Assembly (NCBI GenBank): GCA_964503475.1
Contig: CAZCZU010000005.1
Span: 1-64,000, forward strand
DNA length: 64,000 nucleotides
Reading direction: 5' to 3'
Source: CAZCZU01 sp964503475
Lineage (GTDB): Bacteria; Pseudomonadota; Zetaproteobacteria; Mariprofundales; Mariprofundaceae
The notes below the pieces were generated by a model. The model searched no databases and had not been told where the DNA came from. It saw only the letters and a list, made by a program, of their open reading frames with translations. Every line of letters starts with the position of its first letter. The first letter of the stretch is position 1. The translations under genes were made by a program, and so were the position numbers. Positions 26,134-33,922 of the stretch are shown here, piece after piece.

Positions 26134-27115
26134 TGTGATCCGTCTGCATACGGAGCCACGGTTGCCGGACGTATTTCCTCATGGTGGCGGGGTGCTGGCG
26201 GCGGCGCGTGCCTGGGGCTGCGATGCTGCCGACATTCTCGATCTCTCGACCGGCCTGCATCCGGACGGTCCGCCACCGTGGCTGGGCGAATGGCTGGGGA
26301 CACACGCCGCGCTGGTCGGTCACTATCCCGATGGCCATGGCGAGCCGGCTCGCAGTGCACTGGCGGGGGCGCTGGGCGTACCGCCGGAGCATGTGCGGGT
26401 CACGGCCGGCGCCCAGGCGACGATTGAGGTGATGTTCCAGGCGATGGCGTGGCGATCGATGGCAATACGCACGCCCTGTTATGCCGAGCCGGTTCGTTGT
26501 GCCAGAAGGTCTGGCTGCCGTATCCTGCCCTTTGGCGAGGGAGAGGCGGCACCGGCGGCGGAGGCGGTCTGGTGGACGACACCGGCCAATCCGACCGGGC
26601 TGGCCGAGCCGTTTCCTGCGGGGCGAAGCGGTGCGATTGATGAGTCCTACATGCCTTTTGCCGAACGCAGGGGGCTGGGCGTAATGCCCGGCGTGGTGCG
26701 TATCGGTTCGCTGACCAAGAGCTTCGCCATTCCGGGCCTGCGCATCGGCTATGTGGTGGCTGAGGTGGCTCTGCTTGAACGGCTCGATCACTGGCTGCCA
26801 CCCTGGCCGGCGCCGACCCAGGCGCTGCACCTGTTGCCACAGCTGCTGGCCGAAGCCGATGCCCGTGATGCGGCCGTGGCCGCAGCCAGATGCAGGCTTG
26901 AGACGCTGCTGAAAGCGCATGGCTGGCAGATGCGTCCGTCAGCGGCCTCGTTTGTGCTGGCCCGGCCTCGTGATGGACGCCAGCCCTCTTTTGCCGAGGC
27001 GCGTATCCTGGTGCGCAGTTTCCCGGAGTGGCCCGAACTGGCCGGCTGGTGGCGTTTGGGGTTGCCGGGCAGCGAGGCGGAGTGGCAGCGGCTGGAGGCG
27101 GTGCTGTGTCGGTAA
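26126..27115 (+). CDS. cobD: L-threonine-O-3-phosphate decarboxylase
   Basis: PLP enzyme that makes (R)-1-aminopropan-2-ol phosphate for CbiB. Start ATG 26126 (MPDVIRLHTEPRLPDV) overlaps cbiB. Class I/II aminotransferase fold with N-terminal HGGGVLAAARAWG and ILDLSTGLHPDGP, and the PLP lysine in RIGSLTKSFAIPGLRIGY. About 329 residues, a little shorter than Salmonella CobD. CobC of the aerobic pathway has the same fold and role, so the name differs by tradition only. Confidence 0.9.
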   Translation: MPDVIRLHTEPRLPDVFPHGGGVLAAARAWGCDAADILDLSTGLHPDGPPPWLGEWLGTHAALVGHYPDGHGEPARSALAGALGVPPEHVRVTAGAQATIEVMFQAMAWRSMAIRTPCYAEPVRCARRSGCRILPFGEGEAAPAAEAVWWTTPANPTGLAEPFPAGRSGAIDESYMPFAERRGLGVMPGVVRIGSLTKSFAIPGLRIGYVVAEVALLERLDHWLPPWPAPTQALHLLPQLLAEADARDAAVAAARCRLETLLKAHGWQMRPSAASFVLARPRDGRQPSFAEARILVRSFPEWPELAGWWRLGLPGSEAEWQRLEAVLCR

Positions 27116-27627
27116 CGCTGATTCTTGGCGGAGCGCGCAGTGGTAAAAGTGCCCGTGCCCAACAGCTGGCACAGGTGAGCGGCCTGCCGGTTACCTACAT
27201 CGCCACGGCGATGCGTATCGAGGGCGATGCCGAGTGGCAGGCGCGCATCGAACGCCACCAGGCCGAGCGGCCCGGGCATTGGCAGACGCTGGAGGCCGAT
27301 GCTGCTTTAATGGCCGTTTTGCAGCAGCAGTGCCGACCGGATGCACTGGTGCTGGTCGATTGCCTGACGCTGTGGCTCTCCGGACTGTTGATGCACCAGA
27401 TGGATACGGAGCGTGAGATTGCGGCACTGGCTGCACGGTTGCCGGAGCTGCCGGGCGAGATCGTGCTGGTTTCGAATGAGGTTGGTATGGGGCTGGTACC
27501 GGAATCGGAGCTGGGCCGTGCGTTCCGCGATGCCCAGGGGCGGTTGAACCAGGCGGTGGCACAAGTTGCCGACCGGGTGGAGTTTGTGGCGGCAGGGCTG
27601 CCGCTGGTGCTGAAAGGAGAGAAGTGA
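27106..27627 (+). CDS. cobU: Adenosylcobinamide kinase / guanylyltransferase
   Basis: Phosphorylates adenosylcobinamide and activates it with GTP. Start is GTG 27106 (VSVTLILGGARSGKSARAQ), overlapping the cobD stop. P-loop GGARSGKS is near residue 8, then TYIATAMRIEGDAEWQARIERH and VLVDCLTLWLSGLL; the guanylation His is in the RIERHQAERP stretch. 173 residues, as usual for CobU/CobP. Confidence 0.93.
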   Translation: MSVTLILGGARSGKSARAQQLAQVSGLPVTYIATAMRIEGDAEWQARIERHQAERPGHWQTLEADAALMAVLQQQCRPDALVLVDCLTLWLSGLLMHQMDTEREIAALAARLPELPGEIVLVSNEVGMGLVPESELGRAFRDAQGRLNQAVAQVADRVEFVAAGLPLVLKGEK

Positions 27628-28652
27628 TGATCAAACGGATCGATACCGAAGCCGAGACGGCGGCACGGGCGCGGCAGGATATATTGACCAAGCCGCAGGG
27701 TGCGCTGGGCCGGCTGGAGGATATCGCCTGCTGGTTTGCCGCCCGTCAGGGCAAGGCGATTCCCGATATGCTCAAGCCTGCAATCTGCGTTTTTGCCGGT
27801 GATCATGGCGTGACGGCGGAGGGGGTATCGGCCTATCCGGCGGCGGTGACCGGCGAGATGGTGAAGAATTTCGCCCGCGGTGGGGCAGCGATCAATGTGC
27901 TGGCCCGCCAGGTTGATGCCAGCTTGCGCGTCGTCGATGTCGGCGTCGATGCCGATCTCGACGAGGTGGAAGGGATCGTGCAGGCTAAGGTGCGTCGCGG
28001 TACCGGCAACATTGTGCGTGAAGCGGCGATGAGCGAGGCGGAGTTCTGGCAGGCGGTCGCTGTCGGCGAAGAGCAGGCGCTGGCGCTGATCGATGAGGGG
28101 GCCAACCTGCTGATCGCCGGCGATATGGGCATTGGCAATACCACGGCCAGCGCGGCCCTGATCTGCGAGCTGGCCTATCTCGAGGCTGAGGATGTGGTCG
28201 GGCGCGGTACCGGTATCGACGAGGATGCCCATGCCCGCAAGGTCGAACTGGTCAAAAAAGCGCTACGGCGTGCGGCCGGTACGCCTTCGATCAACGTGAT
28301 GCGCGAACTGGGTGGCCTGGAGATTGCCGCCATGGCCGGCTTTTACCGCGAGGCGGCCCGCCTGGGGGTGCCGGTTCTGATCGATGGCTTTATCGCTACG
28401 GCAGCAGCGCTGGCGGCCACGGCCTGGGATATCCGTATTGCCGGCTGGATGCTGGCCAGTCACGCCTCGCAGGAGACGGGCCACCGGCTCGGGCTGCAGG
28501 CGCTGGGGCTGGAGCCGCTGATCGATTTCAATCTGCGCCTGGGCGAGGGGAGTGGTGCGGCCCTGCTGGTGCCGCTGCTGCAGTCGGCGATTGCCCTGCA
28601 CCGTGAGATGGCCACTTTCGAGGCGGCCGGCGTCAGCGATCGCGATGGCTGA
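27627..28652 (+). CDS. cobT: Nicotinate-nucleotide-dimethylbenzimidazole phosphoribosyltransferase
   Basis: Activates the lower ligand made by BluB to alpha-ribazole phosphate. Family stretches: KPAICVFAGDHGVTAEGVSAYP, GDMGIGNTTASAAL, and the C-terminal EGSGAALLVPLLQSA with the catalytic Glu. The start is ATG 27627, or GTG 27624 one codon earlier. It overlaps cobU, and its end overlaps cobC by eight bases. About 341 residues. Confidence 0.95.
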   Translation: MIKRIDTEAETAARARQDILTKPQGALGRLEDIACWFAARQGKAIPDMLKPAICVFAGDHGVTAEGVSAYPAAVTGEMVKNFARGGAAINVLARQVDASLRVVDVGVDADLDEVEGIVQAKVRRGTGNIVREAAMSEAEFWQAVAVGEEQALALIDEGANLLIAGDMGIGNTTASAALICELAYLEAEDVVGRGTGIDEDAHARKVELVKKALRRAAGTPSINVMRELGGLEIAAMAGFYREAARLGVPVLIDGFIATAAALAATAWDIRIAGWMLASHASQETGHRLGLQALGLEPLIDFNLRLGEGSGAALLVPLLQSAIALHREMATFEAAGVSDRDG

Positions 28653-29256
28653 ACCGGTCATCGTCGATCTGCTGCGTCACGGCGAGGTGGAGGGGGAAGC
28701 CTCCATTGCCCGTGGCTGCGGTACGGATGTACCGCTCTCAGCCGGTGGCTGGAGCCAGATGCGGCAGGTCGGGGCATGGATTCGCGGCGACGGTGTGCAG
28801 GTGGTAGCGACCTCGCCCATGCAGCGCTGCCGCGCCTTTGCCGAAGGCTTTGCCAAGGAGCATGGGCTGCCGCTGACGACCCTGCCCGATATGCGCGAGA
28901 TCGATTTCGGCCACTGGGAAGGGAAGGGGATGGATGAGATCCATGAGAAGGAGCTGCTGCGCAACTTCTTTGTCTCGCCGGCCCATGTTGCAATCCCGGG
29001 CGGCGAACCGTTCGAGGCTTTTGCCGAAAGGGTGCTGGCCAGCTGGGAAGTATGGCTGGCTGAGGGCGAAGGGAGTCATCGGCTGCTGGTCGTGCATGGC
29101 ATGGTGCTGCGCGTGTTGCTGGCGCACCTGCTCGGCATGCCGGGCGACACCCTGTGGCGACTGCATCTGCCCTATGCGGCCTGGAGCCGTGTTTCACTGC
29201 TTGAGGGCGAGCAGCCCCGTCTGCTGTTCATGAACCGTTCGCCATGCGTGGCCTGA
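28645..29256 (+). CDS. cobC: Alpha-ribazole phosphatase
   Basis: Histidine-phosphatase-superfamily enzyme that removes phosphate from alpha-ribazole phosphate or adenosylcobalamin phosphate. Start ATG 28645 (MAEPVIVDLLRHGEVEGEA). RHG catalytic motif near residue 12, MREIDFGHWEGKGMDEI, and the second catalytic His in LLVVHGMVLRVLLAHLL. About 203 residues. The family is broad; the location between cobT and cobS decides the call. Confidence 0.88.
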   Translation: MAEPVIVDLLRHGEVEGEASIARGCGTDVPLSAGGWSQMRQVGAWIRGDGVQVVATSPMQRCRAFAEGFAKEHGLPLTTLPDMREIDFGHWEGKGMDEIHEKELLRNFFVSPAHVAIPGGEPFEAFAERVLASWEVWLAEGEGSHRLLVVHGMVLRVLLAHLLGMPGDTLWRLHLPYAAWSRVSLLEGEQPRLLFMNRSPCVA

Positions 29257-29966
29257 TCCTCTCCATCCAGTTCCTGACCCGGCTGCCGGTGCCGGCAGTA
29301 AGCGATTTCCGGCCGGCCGAGCTGGCGGCGGGGGCGGCCTGGTTTCCGCTGGTGGGTGCCCTGGTCGGGGCACTGGTGGCACTGGCCATGCATCTGACGG
29401 CCGGCACTGATCCCTGGCTGGGTGCACTGTGCGGTATGCTGGCCTGGCTGGCGATAACCGGTGGCCTGCACCTGGACGGACTGGCGGATGTCGCCGATGC
29501 CATGGGAGCGGCACACGGCGATCCGGAACGTTTCATGGCCGTGCTCAAGGATCCGCATGTTGGTGCCTTTGGCGTGATGGCCCTGCTTGCAGCCATCATA
29601 GCCAGACTGGTGCTGCTGATGCTGTGGCTGAAGCTGGCTATCTCGCTGTGGGGTATCGTCCTGCTTGCGGCCTGGGCCCGCTGGGGGGCTCTGGTATGGT
29701 CGCAAAGCCTGCCGTCGATCTCGGCCGGGTTCGGTGAGCGCTTTGCATGGCAGCTTTCGACGGCGCAGCTGCTGTTCAGTGGCGTGTTGCTGTTTGTGGC
29801 GTCTATCTGGTGGTTGCCGGCCCTGGCCTGGCTGGCGCCGCTTTCGGTGGCGGCCTGGTGGGGCTGGCTGCGCTGGCGAATCCGGGGTATGAGCGGCGAC
29901 TGTCTCGGGGCGGGGATTGAGGTGTGCGAGATTCTGATGCTTGCCGGTGCAGTGTTTGCGTTCTGA
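29244..29966 (+). CDS. cobS: Adenosylcobinamide-GDP ribazoletransferase (cobalamin synthase)
   Basis: Integral membrane enzyme that joins adenosylcobinamide-GDP with alpha-ribazole to finish the coenzyme. 240 residues with several membrane segments, QFLTRLPVP at the start and the metal-binding GGLHLDGLADVADAMG near residue 75. It overlaps cobC by 13 bases and is the last gene of the riboswitch-controlled chain. The next gene is convergent, three bases after its stop. Confidence 0.94.
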   Translation: MRGLILSIQFLTRLPVPAVSDFRPAELAAGAAWFPLVGALVGALVALAMHLTAGTDPWLGALCGMLAWLAITGGLHLDGLADVADAMGAAHGDPERFMAVLKDPHVGAFGVMALLAAIIARLVLLMLWLKLAISLWGIVLLAAWARWGALVWSQSLPSISAGFGERFAWQLSTAQLLFSGVLLFVASIWWLPALAWLAPLSVAAWWGWLRWRIRGMSGDCLGAGIEVCEILMLAGAVFAF

Positions 29967-29969
29967 TTC

Positions 29970-30566
29970 TTAAAGCCGGGTGGCGGCGGTGGCCAGCCAT
30001 TCATAGGCGGGATAAACCAGCCAGGCGCCGAGGCTAACGTCGAGCAGTGGCGATGCGGCAACAATGACCCACAGCCACAGCCCCCGCTCGGGCGTAAGGC
30101 TGGCGGCAAGCGGGCTTCCCCGACGTGTGGTGGCCAGCCATTCGCCCATGACCATACCGGGAAGCGGCAGCAGGTGCAGCGTCACCATGCAGAGGTTGAA
30201 ATACATCAATACTTTGGCCCACCAGTGATGCAGTGGTGGCAGGCCACTGTCGCCCATGTGATGCAGACTCCATGTATAGAGCAGAAATCCGATCACGGTA
30301 AGCCCTGCGTGGCCCAGCAGACGTGAGATCGCTGCGATTGCACCTGTCTGTTGCGGTTGCGGCAGGGCGATGATGACGCCGCGGGTGAAGAGCAGGCCGG
30401 CCAGCCACGGCAGCCATGTGCCGCGCCAGGCAACCGCATGGAAGGGGTGCGGTATGGCCTGGCCGCGCAGACGGGCCTCGAGCATGCCGACCAGGGTCAG
30501 GGAGACGAGCAGCGGCAGCGAATAGAGGATGATCTGGCGTATGACATTGGCCAGCCATGCATCCAT
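29970..30566 (-). CDS. Integral membrane protein of unknown function
   Basis: 198 residues with about five hydrophobic segments (IILYSLPLLVSLTLVGML; GTWLPWLAGLLFTRGVIIAL; LGHAGLTVIGFLLYTWSL; VLMYFNLCMVTLHLLPLPG; LWLWVIVAASPLLDVSLGAWLV). The LHLLPLPG stretch faintly recalls site-2-protease-like membrane proteins, but no HExxH is present, so I do not assign a peptidase. Its start touches the stop of the preceding lipoprotein gene, so the two are probably co-transcribed. Confidence 0.7.
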   Translation of the reverse strand: MDAWLANVIRQIILYSLPLLVSLTLVGMLEARLRGQAIPHPFHAVAWRGTWLPWLAGLLFTRGVIIALPQPQQTGAIAAISRLLGHAGLTVIGFLLYTWSLHHMGDSGLPPLHHWWAKVLMYFNLCMVTLHLLPLPGMVMGEWLATTRRGSPLAASLTPERGLWLWVIVAASPLLDVSLGAWLVYPAYEWLATAATRL

Positions 30567-31576
30567 CAGCGCTTCTCCGTCAGCCTCAGAGTCAGTTCCG
30601 TACCGGTGATTTTGCGCTGTGTGTTGATGTACACGGTTTCACCCCGGGTGATGACACCGGTGATCTCCGAGTCGTCGTCATGGGCGATTTCACGCAGTTC
30701 GCGGCCGTCCCAGGCCCAGAGGTAGGAAGGCTCATCATCGTCGGTGATCCAGAGCCATTTGCGCACCGGATCCCAGGCAAGGTTGTCCGGATGTTTCAGG
30801 GAGGGCTGGGTGAGGTAGGTGCGGATAACAGGAGCCTTGCCGCGATCATCGAGCATCATGATGCGGCCGGTAGCGGTCTCGGCAAACAGGATGCGTCCGT
30901 CAGGCAGGGTTTCCATATCCTCAACGCGGTTGAACATGCGGCCGTGCAGCTTCTCGGCCTCGATGCGGGCATCATCGGGATTGGGGATGGGTAACCAGCC
31001 CTTCTCGCCATGCAGGACGGCAAGCTGGCGCTTCGCGTTGTCGTAGCGGTAGAGGCAGCCCTCTTCCCACTCATCGGCCAGGTAGGCGTAACGACCATCG
31101 TGCGAGAAGGTGAGCCCTTCGTGCGAGAAGGTGCCGACGTTGTACATCGGGCTGATCGAACGGTGGCTGCTCTCCAGGGTGCTGCGGTCGACCCGCTGCT
31201 CTTCGGGCAGTTTGTCCGGTTCGGAGATGCGCCAGATGAGTCCCTTATCGAACTCCTCGCCCAGCCAGAGGCTGCCGTCCGGGGCCATTTTCAGGGCGTC
31301 GGCGCGCATCAGGCCGTAAAGCAGGATCTGGCTGCGACCGCTCTCCATGTTGATGGCAACCAGGCTGGGAGAGAGCAGGCTGGCACGGTTTTCGCATGTG
31401 ATGTAGAGCCATTTGCCGTCGGCGGAGAAGACCATCATGTCCGGCCGGGTGTGGCGCCAGGCGGCGATCGAGTGCGCCTGCCATCCCGGGGCCATGGTGA
31501 TGCCCAGGGTATTCAGGTTGCAGGCGCCGGCAAGCGGCAGGAGCAACAGGACAAGGGCCATACTTAAGCGTCGCAT
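30566..31576 (-). CDS. Lipoprotein with beta-propeller-like repeats
   Basis: The signal ends with lipobox LAGAC at about residues 15-19. The rest of the 336 residues shows repeated strand patterns (DMMVFSADGKWLYITCENRA; GLTFSHDGRYAYLADEWEEG; MFNRVEDMETLPDGRILFAE; PDNLAWDPVRKWLWITDDDE) like six-bladed propellers of the SMP-30/PhoX-like superfamily. Acidic loop residues could bind calcium. No enzyme activity can be assigned. The first ATG of MRRLSMALVLLL gives a good signal peptide. Confidence 0.75.
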   Translation of the reverse strand: MRRLSMALVLLLLPLAGACNLNTLGITMAPGWQAHSIAAWRHTRPDMMVFSADGKWLYITCENRASLLSPSLVAINMESGRSQILLYGLMRADALKMAPDGSLWLGEEFDKGLIWRISEPDKLPEEQRVDRSTLESSHRSISPMYNVGTFSHEGLTFSHDGRYAYLADEWEEGCLYRYDNAKRQLAVLHGEKGWLPIPNPDDARIEAEKLHGRMFNRVEDMETLPDGRILFAETATGRIMMLDDRGKAPVIRTYLTQPSLKHPDNLAWDPVRKWLWITDDDEPSYLWAWDGRELREIAHDDDSEITGVITRGETVYINTQRKITGTELTLRLTEKR

Positions 31577-31652
31577 GCGGTAAATGTGGCTGAGAACGGG
31601 GCGAACGGCAAGGCATGGATGACAGCGGTTCTTGCCCCGCTATGCTGCCCGT

Positions 31653-32798
31653 ATGGTCAGTACCGCCTCCCTGCATCATATCCGCCTTTTCTATGCCGCC
31701 TATTTCGCTGCGATGGGGCTGATCCTGCCTTTTTTCCCGGTCTATCTGTATCAGGTCGGACTTGATCTGGTGGCGGTGGGGCTGATGACGGGACTTCTGG
31801 CTTCGGCCAAGGTGATTGCACCGCCGCTGCTGGGCCACTGGCTGGACCGGGGGGCGCACGATGCGCGCCGCTTTCTAGTTGTCGCCTCCCTGGTGGCGGC
31901 CCTGTTTGCCCTGTCGTTCAATGCGGTGGCATCGCATGTCGTATGGCTGGCTGTGGTGGTGTTTCTTTTCGGGGTGCTCTGGTCCGCCATCTTGCCGTTA
32001 ACCGATGGCCTGTCGGTGACGGTGTCGGAAGCGAATTTCACCGATTACGGGCGCCTGCGTGTCTGGGGTTCGATCGGATTTGTGCTGGCCTCGCTGGCCG
32101 GAGGAGCCTGGCTATCCGGGGCCCAGATGATGCACTTCCCGTGGTGGCTGGCTGCTCTGATGCTGGTGACTGCCGTGGCCGCGTCCGGCTTTCCCTTCCT
32201 GCCGCGGCAGGAAGCGCGCGAGGAGGGCGGGGACGGCTTTTCGCGCGCGCTGATCCTGTTGCTGGCCGCCGGATTCGTGATGCAGTTGTCGCATGGCGCC
32301 TACTACGGTTTTTTCAGCCTCTACCTGATCGACCGGGGATATGCCGGCTGGCAAATCGGTGCCTTCTGGGTGCTGGGGGTTGCAGCTGAGATTATCCTGA
32401 TGTGGCGCTGGTCCCGCTCCATTCAACAGGCGGCACCGGCCCTGGTCATCAATATCTGTTTTATGCTGGCAGCCCTGCGCTGGGCCGGAATCGGTTTCAG
32501 TACGGCGATGTGGTTTCTGGCCCTGTTGCAGTTGCTGCATGCCGCAACCTTTGCCGCATTCCATATCGTGGCCGTCACCTGGGTTAAGCGCCTCTCCTCA
32601 AGCAGCCGCCATACGGCGGCACAGGGGTGGTACTCGGCCATGGGCTTCGGGCTGGGCAATACGGTGGGGATTATGGCTTGCGGGGTACTGGTGGATCGTT
32701 TCGGTTATGCCCCGGCCTTTTACGTCTGTGCGGTTGTGGCCCTGGCCGGATTGCTGCTGGGGAGAAGCTTTGGCGTGGCGAACGGAGTGAAAGCCTAG
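31653..32798 (+). CDS. MFS transporter, HcaT/NupG-like subfamily
   Basis: Twelve hydrophobic segments over about 381 residues. Start is ATG 31653 (MVSTASLHHIRLFYAAYFA); an in-frame TTG at 31632 is weaker. Family-like features: YFAAMGLILPFFPVYLYQVG in segment 1, PLLGHWLDRG in the loop after segment 2, and DYGRLRVWGSIGFVLASL, a hallmark of the 3-phenylpropionate-transporter-like (MFS_1_like) group. The substrate is unknown. It converges on the Cys-rich protein gene, and the two coding ends overlap by four bases. Confidence 0.87.
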   Translation: MVSTASLHHIRLFYAAYFAAMGLILPFFPVYLYQVGLDLVAVGLMTGLLASAKVIAPPLLGHWLDRGAHDARRFLVVASLVAALFALSFNAVASHVVWLAVVVFLFGVLWSAILPLTDGLSVTVSEANFTDYGRLRVWGSIGFVLASLAGGAWLSGAQMMHFPWWLAALMLVTAVAASGFPFLPRQEAREEGGDGFSRALILLLAAGFVMQLSHGAYYGFFSLYLIDRGYAGWQIGAFWVLGVAAEIILMWRWSRSIQQAAPALVINICFMLAALRWAGIGFSTAMWFLALLQLLHAATFAAFHIVAVTWVKRLSSSSRHTAAQGWYSAMGFGLGNTVGIMACGVLVDRFGYAPAFYVCAVVALAGLLLGRSFGVANGVKA

Positions 32799-33172
32799 CG
32801 GCAGACCCAGCCCCAACGGCCCCAGCGACGGCAGGTGCAGCCGTTGGCACAGGGGCCGCTGGCAAAGTTCTGGCAATCCTGCTGGCTGAAGAAAAAGTTG
32901 GTGTTGCCGCAGGCTTTGCAGTTGCCCAATGCACACTGGGCCTGGCGGCACTGCCATGAGTTGATGTTCTGGACGCAGGGGCAGCAGGCCGTGGTCGTGG
33001 CCGAGATGGTATAGGTCGTGCCGTTGCAGACCATGGTTGCGGCGCTGGCGGATACGGGGGCAAGCATGCTGCCGAGAATCGCCGGCGGCGTGTAGACACC
33101 CAGCTTGAGCAGCCTGCGGCGTGCCTGTTCGATGTTTTCGTCAGTACTCGTTTTATTTTCGCGTTTCTTCAT
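32795..33172 (-). CDS. Cys-rich exported protein with Tat-like leader (peptide A)
   Basis: 125 residues from ATG 33172 (an upstream in-frame GTG at 33190 adds six residues). The leader has RRRLLKLGVYTPPAILG and ends near ASASAAT, a Tat-like signal. The mature part has 13 Cys: one near its start, then TACCPC, C-x4-C, ALGNC-x-AC, and C-terminal Cys with Trp/Arg-rich CTCRRWGRWGWVCR. It is a paralogue of the proteins at 33380 and 38942. Predicted periplasmic or surface. I do not recognise a named family. It may be the substrate of the nearby radical SAM/PqqD/kinase set, which is inference. Confidence 0.8.
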   Translation of the reverse strand: MKKRENKTSTDENIEQARRRLLKLGVYTPPAILGSMLAPVSASAATMVCNGTTYTISATTTACCPCVQNINSWQCRQAQCALGNCKACGNTNFFFSQQDCQNFASGPCANGCTCRRWGRWGWVCR

Positions 33173-33259
33173 ATGACACGGTCCACTCACATGCGAGGCT
33201 CTACTATGATGAGTGTAGTTTCTATCCTGTCAGGGTGCTACTGCAGTGACCGGTGAGAC

Positions 33260-33284
33260 CTGATTCCAACAGTTCTGGAATCAG
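33260..33284. promoter_or_regulatory. Inverted repeat upstream of peptide A gene
   Basis: CTGATTCCA (33260-33268) and TGGAATCAG (33276-33284) form a 9-bp perfect inverted repeat with 7-nt spacer. It lies between the two Cys-rich genes, about 90 bases before the peptide A start. There is no T-run after it on the minus strand, so it looks more like an operator or RNA hairpin than a terminator. Confidence 0.4.
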
Positions 33285-33379
33285 CTCGGTTTGCCTGCAG
33301 GTGTCCTCATCCGCGGCAGGATGGGAAACGGCGTGTTGTGGCCCGATTCTCGTTTATGACCGAGAGAGTCCCGACCTTG

Positions 33380-33793
33380 CTATCTAATGACCCAGACTCC
33401 GTTAACCTTTTGGCAGGTGCCGCAATTCGATGCCTTGCTGTTCCTTTTGGTGAGTTTCTCGTTGCATTTCCTTTTACTCCGGAAGGTGAGTGCCGAGCAT
33501 GCCGAGCAGTTGCCGAGCAGGCACTTTGTCTGGAGGCATTTGTAGGAGGGATTGGTGGGTGAGCTTCTGGCGCAGGGGCAGCAGGCATTGCCGTTGGCGG
33601 AAACAGTAATGATGCCATTATTTCCACAGTTTTTCGTCTGGCCTGCGATGGGCGTGCCTGCTTCAGCGATTTTAACGCCTGAGATCATCACGCCAAGGAT
33701 GGCGGGAGGGGCGTACACTCCGAGCTTCAGCAGGCGGCGGCGGACCTGCCGGATGCTGTTTTCCGATTTTGTATTATCGTGCCCGGTACTCAT
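33380..33793 (-). CDS. Cys-rich exported protein with Tat-like leader (peptide B)
   Basis: 137 residues with start ATG 33793 behind AGAGGGG. The leader RRRLLKLGVYAPPAILG is nearly identical to peptide A, ending around IAEAG. The mature part has 11 Cys, including NACCPC, LLGNCSAC, KC and NCGTC, and the shared TVSANG stretch before ACCPC. Lys/Arg-rich C-terminal third (TFRSKRKCNEKLTKRNSK). It is transcribed divergently from the ATP-grasp pair, 129 bases away. Role unknown; a secreted disulfide- or metal-binding protein, or a modified peptide, would fit. Confidence 0.8.
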   Translation of the reverse strand: MSTGHDNTKSENSIRQVRRRLLKLGVYAPPAILGVMISGVKIAEAGTPIAGQTKNCGNNGIITVSANGNACCPCARSSPTNPSYKCLQTKCLLGNCSACSALTFRSKRKCNEKLTKRNSKASNCGTCQKVNGVWVIR

Positions 33794-33876
33794 GGATGAC
33801 CCCTCTCTGGCGAATCTTTATTCTGAGATGGTGAGGAAAGAGGAAATTGATGTCAAATCGCTGGACAAAACCGTTC

Positions 33877-33884
33877 ATTATACT
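33877..33884. promoter_or_regulatory. Overlapping -10 boxes for divergent genes
   Basis: ATTATACT reads as TATACT on the plus strand (33879-33884, toward the ATP-grasp genes) and TATAAT on the minus strand (33877-33882, toward peptide B). A symmetric shared -10 is known from divergent bacterial promoters. The -35 regions are weak on both sides. Confidence 0.35.
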
Positions 33885-33922
33885 GAGGTGACACGCCGAA
33901 TAAAAGTGATTAAGGTCACAAT

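Noticed and set aside
33307..33627. Minus-strand 106-residue frame over peptide B
   Set aside because: Out-of-frame shadow of peptide B, without its leader or Cys pattern.
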